DNA of 64,000 bases from Gymnopus androsaceus JB14 (taxonomy: Eukaryota; Basidiomycota; Agaricomycetes; Agaricales; Omphalotaceae), in NCBI GenBank assembly GCA_009733575.1, contig ML769683.1:18810-82809 (forward strand), in the 5' to 3' direction. Both the position numbers and the translations under genes were made by a program. The notes under the pieces were generated by a model, which searched no databases, had not been told where the DNA came from, and worked only from the letters and a program-made list of their open reading frames with translations. This document shows, piece by piece, positions 11,075 to 21,411 of the stretch. Numbering within the stretch: position 1 is the first letter of the stretch; each line of letters opens with the position of its first letter.

Positions 11075-12190
11075 GTGATCAGACCGGTGCTCGCCGGCTG
11101 ACAACCTTTATCACTTGGGTGAGGGGGAAACAAACTTGTATTTGCAAACCACTAGATCGCTACTTATACCATGGCAACTAATTAAATGTGGCTAAAGGAA
11201 TATCCCTACTTAAATGTACAATTAACAATTATTATTACTTGTTACAGTAAAGTTCTCATCCAATAATCCATATAAATATTCAATTACATAATCATCCTGC
11301 GCATATACCCATATATAGCCGTCTCCTCGATTGTTACTTACATTGGTCCTTCAAGTACAACCGTTTCATCCTGAACGGCCACCAACTTTACTTCCGGTGA
11401 GTTCTTCCTAATATTACTACCCAATCATTAATTTTTGTATTGTCCTCTTTCTTAGCTATTCTTCATCCCATTACGTGAACGCTCACTAGCTAATTCTCAT
11501 ATATCCTAGCTTTCGAATGGTATGCATATGCCTGTTTGATACTTTTTGTCTAACATGGTTTTGAGTCCTTGTTTCATTTACTCGATCTTACTCTATGAAT
11601 TCCAATCTCGATTTTAGTCCAATAGCCAAACTTGATTTTGGTATCCTTTGTCTTACTAGTACATTCCAACCAAACACTAGTTTGGTATACTAATCTGTAT
11701 TCTATTCCATATAGTACTGTAATTCTTGTTTTATATGCTTTATGAGCCTATTTGAAAAATAGGTGTATCATCTCCCCCAAACTAAAAGTCCCAACTGCCC
11801 CCGGTTGTTCATTTACTTTCCGTTCGTTAGAGCCAACATCATCCTTTTCTTGAATATGACAAATACTTCTGTAGTATCCATTTTCAAAATTCGCCACCAA
11901 GATGTGATCTCGACAACATATTATCTGTTGGTACCTAGTCCTTGATCAAATCCAATTTTCTATTTTAAAATCATATTTGAGAATCCCAGCGCTTAAAACT
12001 TCCAATGAAATACTCTGCGCCACGTTAAGGCTATGTCAATACAATTGAAATAGGAAACACAAATTCCTCTTTGATTACCTCTTTCACAATCACACTTTCA
12101 GAAAATTCTGCAGATTTTCCGCCATACCATGTCTTATAAGTTCGTTGATTCAATAAAATTTCCCCAAGTATCTTCTTTCTTCTCGCCACA
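11075..12190. other. A/T-rich intergenic sequence
   Basis: No coding frame with protein-like composition and no recognised repeat. One motif, CTCCCCCAAACTAAA (about 11771), recurs near 15347 and 18650 at the edges of the two following gene units. Confidence 0.4.
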
Positions 12191-14977
12191 ATGCACTCAC
12201 CACTCCTCAACAAGAATTTCTATTCCGAAAAATCCTCCGGTACACTATTCCTACCATGCTCTGTGACTGAGTCCATCATTCTGCTTGGTACCTTTCCAAC
12301 TCATCTCGCGACTCTTATTACCGCCTTCGAAAAGGACGAGTATTACGTTCCCGACGAGGACGACCCCATCCCACAATACCAACTGTTTCCATAGGCTTGA
12401 AATGATGGTCCACCACCTACTACTTTCTATCCAGTGCTTCTATCTTGGCTATATCCCATTGTTACTCAGCCACTGTCTCATGCGGAGGGTCGTCAGCTAT
12501 ATCTCGCTATTTCCTATGTCCAAGAGATGATGATCCGTTATTTCTGTCCTTACACAGAATTGCCCATCATCAAACTTGACGATGACAAGGCGCGCACCCT
12601 ATTCCATCAATGCCTCGCTCATATCAAGTTGTCTTTGATGAGTTTCTCTTACTATTATATCTTTATGAGGCGTTCAACACTTCATAAAGTCTTTTGTATT
12701 CACCTGTTAATTATTCCCTTTTCTTATAGGTTTATTACCAAGAGTGCTGGCACAGCTCTTCCAATTGTCCTGAGTTCGCCACCATGTTTGTCGGCTCCTT
12801 CCAGAGCGAAGTATATAGGATCGCGGACAAGGGTGGGATCCCCGGACACGTCCTTCAGATGTTGACCAAGGACTGGCTCCTGCCTTTGGATGAAATTACC
12901 GCCATTCTTGTACGTGGTCAATTCTATTCTGTATATTACCTTTCTCCTGATTTTGAAGTTCTTGTACTTGTACAGAAATATGCTGGTAGTCAAAGGATTA
13001 AATGTTACGAGATGGATGTACCAATCCCTTTCGACCCCGATACTTGTGCAGGTGAGATACTCTTGCTATATGCCCCTAACAAAACTCTCGACAATTTTGC
13101 ACCTCCCGTGAATGCCGAATCTTCCTCCAAAGTCAAGTCCTCCATCAAGGGTATCTCTGAGAGGCCCAAACCTAAGGCTGGATCTTCCTCCAATGCTAAG
13201 TCCGCTCAGGCTCCTCCTTCTCCCAAAAAGCCTGCCCTTCCAAAGACTAAAGAGACTTCTCCTGTGGTTCTGACTATTCCCAAAAAGCGCAAAGCCACTC
13301 CCTCCAACAAGGGCTAGATGGTTGAGCCAGACCTTCCCAAGAAGAAGGTTCGGACTCCATTTTTGTTCTAATTTCTTTGTAACTTACTTTTTCTCCCTTT
13401 TAGCAGACTTGAAGGCTGCCAGAGAGGAGAAGATTTCTCAGATTCCTAAGGTAAGTATTTCATCCTGTCTGTCGTTATTAATTCTTATCGTTAACTGATG
13501 TGTTTTTTCCAACTTAGAACGTTCCGGCTAAGGGCAAGGCCATGCCTAAAACAAAGGCCAAGGACAAGTCAGCATCCATTGCTTCCTCTCAGTCCTCCGC
13601 AAGTGTTTCCGTTGCTGAATCTGTTCAGCCTGGTAAGCCTCAGATATATTCTTGCTTATTTTTATCATATTTAATTCTCACTCGAATTCCTCTTTTTATT
13701 TTTAGGTTGTATTACTCGCAGCAAGCCAGCTCCTTCTTCTGCTTCCAATGAAGTGGAGGTTACAGAGTCTCCGTCTAAGATGCTTCCTGGAAAACTCTCC
13801 GTGAAGAACACGAAGAAGATCCCGGTCATCGATCCCCAGAGTCATGTCACTGAATTTGCTAAGGGACTTCCGAAGGCCAAGCCTGAGGAACTTTCAACCC
13901 TTATCAATCCGGAATTTTCATTGGGACAACCTTCAGGCTTATATTTGTCTGCGGATAAACCTAGTAAGGCTTCTGTATGTGTTTTATTTGTTTTTATATC
14001 TATTACTATTTACTAATCTTTTATCTTTCTAGCATATTCACTGTCTCTTTCGCCTTCCTGACTGGGAGATTGCTCCTGACTTGGAGAATCTCGGTCCATT
14101 TGTCGAGGCCAGTGGCATTCATTATAACATTGAGGATCTACAGTGTTTTACTCATAGTCTTCCCAATGTCAGTCTTATTTTGGTCTAATGTCTATCTTTA
14201 TTAACTGATCATTCACAGTATACCAATAAAGTCTATGGCGCTTGCCTTGCGTGCGTAGCCATTGGCAAAGGCAACGAGTGTACACCTTGTCTCAATGACA
14301 AAGGTCGTTTTGGAGGCAAGTGTGGCTCTTGTCAGAACAGGGCTTGTACTTGTTCTCACAATTCCGAACTCTCCGACTATCATTGCTTGCTCAATGCAAC
14401 TTACGCTACCGCTAATCATGGTCCCCTCAGTATGCAGATTACTTTTATCATCTTTTGACTGCCTCTTTTTTTTTCTTTTTTCTTCTCATTCACATTCATA
14501 ATATTAGGTTGTCAAACTCTCTTGGACACTCTCGGTCACTCTCGTGAACATCTCAATGCTGCCCATGACAATTTGTGCTGTGCAGTCAAACTCGCCGAAC
14601 AAGCCCGTCACCGTGTCGTTGATGACTTTGTGTCCTTTTGTAATGCCAACATGGATCCCAATCTGTTCTTTTAGTATCTCATTCGTGGTTGTGGGGAGAA
14701 GGATGAGCCGCTTGAGCTCGATTTCAACTCCGTCTCTTTCTATGCCACTGTCTTTGGTTGGGATTCCTCTCTGAACTTCAATTCCGTCATTGAAGATCGG
14801 TCGAAGGTTTCTGAGTGGTTGACTAAACATTCCATTGATCTTGTATACTACGAGGGACGTTTCCATCTTCCTTCCGCAATTCCTACTGCCGAAGTTCCTG
14901 AGTCCACTCTCGAGGCTTGTGGCAACGAGGACAATGGAAAATCAGCTGCCGAGGTCAAAATCACTCTTGCCACTTAG
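12191..14977 (+). pseudogene. Multi-exon cysteine-cluster gene of unknown function (unit 1), with premature stops
   Basis: A spliced gene with typical short introns. Well supported exons are 12784-13317, 13404-13450, 13518-13632, 13706-13974, 14033-14167, 14219-14429 and 14508-14977; earlier coding is less certain (ATG at 12191, open to about 12393, then 12400-12690). The last three exons join in frame (phases checked). The middle part is Lys/Pro/Ser-rich with basic clusters like a nuclear protein. The 14219 exon encodes eight cysteines (C-x2-C-x8-C-x2-C-x9-C-x2-C-x4-C-x-C), likely zinc-binding. Stops interrupt it: TAG at 13315-13317 and TAG at 14672-14674, the latter with the frame continuing intact to the TAG at 14975. 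I recognise this only as the kind of cysteine-cluster hypothetical protein common in mushroom genomes; whether it is host or transposon cargo is unknown. Confidence 0.55.
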
Positions 14978-15492
14978 ATAGTTCTTTGTATCACTAGTTG
15001 TCTATCTCTACGAACTTTTGTTGTTGTTACATGTCTTAAGTCCAAATGTGTAATTAGTATCTACTCGTTTGTTTTATTTTGCCAAAATACATTTTGGTTT
15101 TGTACATGCTTTTAACTTGTCTGGCTAAATCCATTAAGTCCCTAAGCTCTGTTTTGAATTCTTTGTAGTCAATTTTAATCTGAAAATGACTTCAGACAAT
15201 CCTTTTATTTTATTTGAAATAAAATAATATTTTTGCCTGTATCCATGATCTTGACAAATTGCTTCCTTCTCGGAAGTGTCATGTTTAGTTTTGAATTGCG
15301 GGTATGTTTTTCTCTGGTAACTGGTTGTGGATAACAGAGGTAACCCTCCCCCAAACTAAAAAATTTCAACTCCCAGTTGAAACACTTCAGGATGGTACTT
15401 AAAGGTCCCTACTGTCATTGTGTTCTACCTCCTACAAACAATCACCCTAGAGCATACTATCCACATTCAAAACACAAGTTGAAGAATCCACT
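14978..15492. other. Intergenic region between units 1 and 2
   Basis: A/T-rich 3' flank of unit 1 with no coding content. Contains the recurring motif CCTCCCCCAAACTAAA at about 15346, about 145 bp before the start of unit 2. Confidence 0.4.
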
Positions 15493-15604
15493 ATGGCCTT
15501 TTATTCCATCAAGGAACAAGACAATCTGCCTGGTACAGAGGCTAGCGTTCATGCACCTCAAGCCAGCGAGGAACCAGTCATATTTCAATCCCGGGTCACA
15601 TCTG

Positions 15605-16720
15605 TGTCAGGCCTTGGCTATTTCTCATCCGCTATCCACCCGCTGATGTTTCCCACGCTTCCTGGCCATCCGCGGATACTTCCCACGCTTCCTGACCGTC
15701 CGCGGATACTTCCCGCACTCATTACCTACATTGCGGGCGCTTTCCATGCTTATTTACCATTTATCCTGCCTGCCGGGCACTTTCTACATGTGATTACCAC
15801 TTATCCTGCCTCCCGGGTGCCTCCCGCACTTGATAACTATCCATCAGGCCCTCCCAACGACTTACACAGCCACCCTACAGTATATAAGTAGACACCCCGA
15901 GTCCATGCACCCTAGCCTGTTATTACCATTGTTACCGAATCGATCCCGTTTTGCTCTGTCTCTGTCTCTGTCTCTCTATTTCTATCTGTTCTACCCAGCT
16001 GTGCCTTCCGAGCTCCGTTCAAAGGCCCACTGTCATCTGCATTAACTGCGAGGCTCTGTCCGTAGATACCAAATCTACGTCCAGAGCTCACTGTCTTCTA
16101 TCTCTGTTTACAACTTTACAACCAAAGCTCCTCGGGAGCTTCCTATTTGGGTTTTGCTACCTCTAGAACCTCTGGGACCGTCCGCTTTCACTCAATTCCG
16201 TCCGCTCCCACGCTATTTCCATCCGCTCTCACGCTATTCCGTCCGCTCTCACACTATTCCCATCCACTTTCACCCTATTCCATCCACTCCCACGCTATTT
16301 CTGTCCGCTTTTGCACTATTCCGTCCGCTCCCACGCTATTTCCGCCCGCTTTCACCCTATTCCACCCGCTCTCACGCTATTTCCGTCCGCATTTGCTGTA
16401 TTCCATCCGCATTATCCATATTTGGACTTATTACACCTTTTTGGCCCACCCCTTCACCCATATTCCATCCGCTCCCACTCATTTCTGGTCGTCGGACCAC
16501 AATACCACCCGCTTCCTCCTGATTACGTCAGCGGGTGGCCCGTACACTGTTCCTTGCACCTCTGAGGCTTGTACTGTTCCGTACAACACTCACACTACTG
16601 TCCAGACCCACCTTACAGCACGGTTACCCCGGGTGGTCGCATTTGGTCTCCACCTACATCTAGGTGCGAGACATTCGGGATACGTTGGTCCGAGATCCGT
16701 TTCGTGCACCGGGTCTCACA
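15605..16720 (+). mobile_element. Solo LTR, family S, copy 1 (in unit 2 exon)
   Basis: 1116 bp, starting TGTCAGG and ending CTCACA, flanked by a perfect 5-bp target duplication ATCTG (15600-15604 and 16721-16725). Carries a TATATAAG box at 15881-15888 and, downstream, a roughly 18-bp minisatellite (CCGCTCTCACGCTATTCCGT-like units, about 16180-16400). Two other copies lie at 32675-33742 and 36742-37834. Long open frames through it (for example 16147-16782) come from the minisatellite periodicity and are not genes. No internal gag or pol of this family is present. Confidence 0.92.
15881..15888 (+). promoter_or_regulatory. TATA box of solo LTR copy 1
   Basis: TATATAAG within a block conserved in all three copies (CACCCTACAGTATATAAGTA), placed as expected at the U3/R boundary of an LTR. 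Confidence 0.65.
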
Positions 16721-18689
16721 ATCTGGCCAATACCACATTCCCACTTGGCTACACTATGCCGACGGCGCAATCACTGAACTGAAGCAGGTCATCAAGACAG
16801 TTAAGGACTTTCTCAGTGTCCATCCCGAACTTGATCTGAATGTCAAGGATCAGATTTTCAAGACCGCTGCCTGGACTCACGACCTTCTTGTAAGTTCCTT
16901 TTTCTACAATCCCAAAATTGATTCTCATGAACACATCCAGGCCATTCAAGTATCTGTTCACAAGGTGGTGGACAATCCTTTGTATATTCCCAAATATACT
17001 GTGATTGCCCAGTACCTTCATGCGCTCAAACCCTACCATCTTCAAGTTCGAGAGTTGGAGTCTCAGGCACTTCCCTAACAGGAAGTGCACTATTGACCGC
17101 TTCCTTGACAAGTTGCACGCCACCAAGGTGTGTCAAACTTGATTTTAATACAGTTCCCTTACATACTTACTTCATTTCCTTAACAGGCTGAGCACAGTGT
17201 CATCATCAATTGTGTCCACACTGTCTTTCCACCTCTCTCCAGTGCTCCCGCTCCTCAAGTTCCCCACATGTTCCCCGAGATCAGCGTTCATCAGCTCAAT
17301 CAGCGACGGGCACAGAGCATGACAAGCATGACCACCACTGCCAACACACCACACAAGGTTATTATCCCCGGTTTACCCACTCTTCCTGGCTATCAACGCA
17401 CCAGACCCAAAGCCGAAGTTGCTTCAGCCTCAACTGCCGCTGAATCAATGACCATTAAGGCCAACCTTCTTCAAGGCACCTCTGACAAGGTGAGAGTCTG
17501 TTTTCATAATTTCAATTGCCTCATATCAACTTAGGCAAATTTCAGATGGACATTGACAACCAAGGCACGCCGTCTCAAATGGGCCATTCTTCGTTGTCCA
17601 CAACAACCAAGTCTCAGAAATGTCACCTTTGTTGTTCCAAAAATGAACATCCACTTTCCTTTGTATGTGTACCATATTCTCCTTCCTCATTGATTCCTCA
17701 TGCTCAATTTTTGACAACAGGAGTCTGACCGTACTGACATGTTCAATGCCCAGAGCAAGAGAACCAAGGTCAATAATTTTGACAACGAACCTTGAGTTCC
17801 CAGCAAACGTGAGCAATCTTCTGTCCATGCCAGAATCAATTTACAATCTGGTTTCGAACAACTGTCTCTTAATCGTACTAGTACCCCTAGTACTGTTTTT
17901 CCTAAAAATACCTTTTAATACTGTCTTTGAATCTTGTACTGAATTGCAAACTTCATTTGTGTTAATACAGACAAGAAAGCTCAGCTTCGCGGCCTGATGT
18001 TCAACAATTTCCTTCAGGCCATTGATGTCCCATCTTTGGCCAATTTTGAAGGTCAGCCACCTAGTGCAATACTTGCCGTGTCAAACTATCACACTATCAA
18101 GTATCTGGACAGCTTTCGAAGGCCTGTCTCCATTCAAATTGTGCAGAACAGAGCCGTCACATTGCCGAGTGTGCCTTTACAGCTCTTGCAGCCAAGCGTG
18201 CTGATGACATCCGAACTCCAGTGACCAACAAGGAATGCATCTTCATGGCCCGATACTGAGAGGTTCATTGTCTGAACACCGAGAACAAAGCTGCAGCCAA
18301 GTTGGCCACTGCCGCTAGTTCCTCAGCTGCTCCATCTGGCACTTCAGAAGCTCACGTTACACATCCTGCCCTGACTCCCGCGAAGTTCCTGTTCAAACTT
18401 CTACAGTCATGGTGGGCACAATCCCAATCACTGTTACTGCTCCTGGTGTCGTTCCAGAAGGCCCCAAGGAGGACATGCAGTCCACTTTCTGTGCCTAGGC
18501 TTTCAACACCAGCCCACAATCTGGTCTGTTCCTGTTAGATTACATCGCTTCTTTCTGTATTCATGTCTATACCTTGCATCTCATCGAGACTCAAGTTTGT
18601 AGGGTAGTTTTAGTTTAAAGAAATTGAAGCTCGTTTATAATAGAGTGTCTCCCCCAAACTAATGAGATGAAACCGCCAAAACAAAGCTT

Positions 18690-20884
18690 GACTATGACTT
18701 CTTCCTCATTGCCCTAGTGTGAACTCCCTGCTCTTCGACCAGACTTTGTTGATCCTCAATGAGGTCTTTGTCTTCCTCATCCTCTTGAATCTCAACATCT
18801 TCTTTGTCCAGTTCATCTCTAACAGCTTATTCTAGAGGATTGTCATCAGGCGCTAACCTTAGGTTCAGAGATACATCTTTCTGTCCAAGTCCTTCTCAAT
18901 TGAAGTATGTCACACCTGTACCAACGTTCCTGGCTTAAAGTCCCAATCTTTAATTGTATGTTCATATTTCCTCTCATACTCTTTCAGTTCTCTTCTCTTG
19001 TTCTCATCAATTCTATTCCTCATACGCTCAACGAAGCTTCTATGCTTCAACAACGCTTGAGCTCTGAAGCCAATTAATTCTTCTTGTGTCAAAACCCTGT
19101 TTGGCGGATTAACCAAACAGGTTGACTCAACAATATCAAACAGCAACATAGGTTCAGCACCAGTGACAATGAAGTATGGCAAACAACCAAATCCACGCCT
19201 GGCTGTTATACGGTCTGCCCAAAGTATGTGTTTGAGAAAGAAAGACCACTTTCCAACGTCGCCACCAGTTGCTTTCACCAATGCTTGACGTATGTCAAAG
19301 TGGGCCCTCTCAATCTTACCATTTCCTTGAGAGTTATATGGAGAGATTCTAATGCCTCTGATCCCGTACTTGCTTTCCAGCCACTTTAGCATTTTCTTCA
19401 TCTGTGGTGCATTATCTGTAACAACTTCCTGTGGACATCCCCATCTACAGATGACGTCCTCAAAAAACCATTCGCCTAGGTTCTTAGCATTATCCTGGCA
19501 CATAGCTCTCCCTTCGGACCAAGATGAAAGTGAGTCACGGCCATGCACAATATACCTGCAACCAAGGGGTGTTCAAAAAAATAAGCGCTGACATGACCTT
19601 GGGGGGGGGGGGGGTCTGAGAATTCCTTATGGCCGAAAAAATTTTCATACTATTGAGGCTCTGGGGGGCATTTTAGGTTAATTCAACTACTGAAATAAGG
19701 CTATAAAAACTATTTAAAGCACTCAACATCTCAAATCTCCCTGAAAAACATGGATTCTATAGGATATGATGCATTTTTGTACCAATTTAGCACCTCCATC
19801 AAAAAATATTGTCAATGCAAGCGCACTTACACTAGGTTGAATTGAACTTAGATGATCTGCTGTGTATTAATTGCCTCTGAAAATGTTGTTTAAAGGTGCA
19901 AAGGAGAAAAAATTGTTATGTAATACAAATTTGAAGGTGGAAATCCTATGAAGTGTGGGAAAATTTTACTATATATAGGCAGTGGAGGGGGGGGGGGGCT
20001 TCATGAATCCTTATGACCCAAAAACAAGGTCATGTTGGGACTTAGTGGGTTGAACACCCCTTGCCTGCAACCATTACTTTTCAGCAACATCAGCATCACA
20101 TCTACATGCACTTTCTGAAATAGCAACGGAGTGTATGTGACCAACGGTGGGATTTGAACATCCTCAATTGCCAATTCTGACATGCAACACAGAAACTGAC
20201 ATACCAATTTACATCTTTCTCCAGGTCTAGCCACCAAAATTGTTTTTCAATAAAATCCAATGTTGCATAGACACCTTTATGACCAAGGCTGTCATGCGCG
20301 CAATGCAAAATATACATCCTTTCTCTCTCTCAATGACTAACTGAGGTAGATCAGGCATTTCCTTTCTTTGCTGATACAGTCTGTCCTTATCATCTAACTT
20401 GAATGCTTCTGCTGACTTGTTCAAGAATTCAATTTCCTTTTCCATAAGATCAGCATATGCCTCATCCAATTTTAGAGCAAGCTTAAGTTTGATGCTTGGC
20501 AAAAGCTGATCTAACCTGTTCCCAGCCTCTGTACGATGCTTGTCTGCATAAGGGTTCTTGTTGTTCCACTGCTCATCTGCCATTGGAATCATTACTTCCT
20601 GCTGAAAGAGCAAGAAAAGAACTTTGCCCTCATCAAGTTTAACATCCCTCCTAAACTCAAACTGCCTTTCTTCATCAATGTAACTCTGCAGATCATCTTT
20701 GATATCTAAAGCATCTAAGGCAACCTCAGAAAAGTATCCACTTCTTGGATCAATATCATGTTTAAAATCTTCAAAATCCAGTGGGGCACCTTCAGCACCT
20801 TCTGCTATACTGAATTCCAAAGGATCACCATTGTCGATGTCTACATAGTCTTCAGGATTAATCGGTGGTCTTGGCAGTTGCCAA
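18690..20884 (-). pseudogene. pol: gypsy-2 Pol fragment: integrase with linker, 5' truncated
   Basis: On the minus strand a Ty3/gypsy pol begins abruptly at 20884 (just inside the CCTGAG-rich block E2) with a linker (ELPRPP-like start, LEFSIAEGAEGAPLDF). It continues into the integrase HHCC zinc-binding part (AHDSLGHKGVYATLDF...CVACQ, about 20310-20180), then the catalytic core: first Asp in KVHVDVM, second in VTDNAPQ (about 19420) and Glu in GNGKIERAHFD (about 19310). A C-terminal segment (KDWDFKPGTLVQV) and an acidic tail follow to about 18690. Defects: a frame change between the zinc-binding part and the core, the 501-bp MITE at 19563-20063, and loss of protease, RT and RNase H. No chromodomain is seen. 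AGTTTGGGGGAGA at about 18645-18658 (minus strand) could be the polypurine tract. Confidence 0.8.
19563..20063. mobile_element. hAT-type MITE with 8-bp target duplication
   Basis: 501 bp, bounded by inverted repeats CAAGGGGTGTTCAA / TTGAACACCCCTTG that extend imperfectly inward (ACATGACCTTG...CAAGGTCATGT), and flanked by a perfect 8-bp duplication CCTGCAAC (19555-19562 and 20064-20071). Both subterminal regions carry a long poly-G or poly-C-like run (about 19602-19616 and 19987-19998). The 8-bp duplication and CA(A)GGGG ends point to the hAT superfamily. It has no coding capacity. It interrupts the gypsy-2 integrase between the first catalytic Asp and the rest of the core. Confidence 0.9.
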
Positions 20885-21085
20885 CATCAGCAAAAATGCT
20901 CTGGACCTGCATTAGCCTGGGAAAACTGAGGCTACCCCTAGAGGCTGACCTGAGATAGCCTGAGATAGCCTGGGTAGCCTGGGTAGCCTGTGTGACCCAG
21001 GGTACCCAGGGTACCTGAGGTTAGTCTAGATTAGCCTCTAGGGTTAATCTAGGCTATCCAGTAGGGCTAATCTAGGCTACCCCTG
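20885..21085. repeat. CCTGAG-rich low-complexity element, copy E2
   Basis: Starts with the same head as E1 (CATCAGCAAAAATG) and continues with CCTGAG, CCTGGG, CCTAGA and GGGTACC-type short palindromic cores. It abuts the truncated 5' end of gypsy-2 pol, as E1 abuts the truncated 3' end of gypsy-1. Right end indistinct. Confidence 0.65.
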
Positions 21086-21295
21086 GTTAGATATATTATC
21101 AGGCTCATTTTAGGCACTTTTTGTAGTCATCTCTTTTGCACAGACTTCAATGAATACTAGTAGTAATATTGCATCTACTCTACTACTGGCAACACTAGTA
21201 CTAAATAGTCAAAGCAAAACCCAAATTTGCATTGATGCTGCCACATTCGCAGTCCCACCATTCACTTTTAATGCCACAAAAGAGTAGAAAAATAA

Positions 21296-21396
21296 TGCCT
21301 CAGAAGGGAATCAAACCCATGTCACCTGCTCTCACATTCGACAGTGTTGACAGTAATTAATTGAACCAGGTATGATAACCTCTACACCACTGAGGC
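21296..21396 (-). tRNA. tRNA-like sequence with intron-like insert (isotype not assignable)
   Basis: Read on the minus strand from 21396: a 7-base acceptor half GCCTCAG pairs perfectly with CTGAGGC at the other end, followed by A as discriminator. An A-box-like TGGTGTAGAGG and a B-box-like GGTTTGATTCC lie at the expected places, CCTG/CAGG can form an anticodon stem around a long insert, and a T run (ATTATTTTTC) follows as a possible Pol III terminator. The anticodon depends on how the stem and insert are drawn, so I give none. The same acceptor-A-B arrangement recurs at 45820 and 48705, and partly at 28299-28357, which suggests a dispersed tRNA-derived element rather than a housekeeping tRNA. 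It lies right beside the broken end of the FAS pseudogene. Confidence 0.4.
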
Positions 21397-21411
21397 ACGT
21401 TTAGGAGTAGT

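Larger units (their letters stand above)
15493..18498 (+). pseudogene. Multi-exon gene of unknown function (unit 2), split by a solo LTR
   Basis: The ATG at 15493 opens a frame that is cut at 15604 by a 1116-bp solo LTR and resumes in the same frame at 16726 (GQYHIPTWLHYADG), so the host exon was intact when the LTR landed. Downstream exons can be followed through introns with GTAAGT/CAG-type ends: to about 16890, about 16941-17130, about 17187-17490, about 17533-17660, about 17721-17768, and about 17970-18498. Defects include a 1-nt frame change near 17040 (frame VRELESQALP versus KFESWSLRHFPNRK) and a TGA at 18257-18259. Predicted protein: helical N-terminal half, then a Ser/Thr/Pro/Ala-rich region. 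No domain recognised. It follows unit 1 in the same orientation with the same CCCCCAAACTAA motif at each border, suggesting the two units are related arrangements, but I see no clear protein similarity. Confidence 0.5.

Noticed and set aside
16147..16782. Long plus-strand frames in the solo LTR (211 and 122 codons), and their counterparts at 32598-33374 and 37285-37887
   Set aside because: They appear in two or three registers at once, follow the 18-bp minisatellite, and lie wholly within an LTR with target duplications; not genes.
21296..21396. Selenocysteine or suppressor tRNA (one folding puts UCA in the anticodon position)
   Set aside because: Another equally good folding gives a different triplet, and the insert length makes either doubtful.
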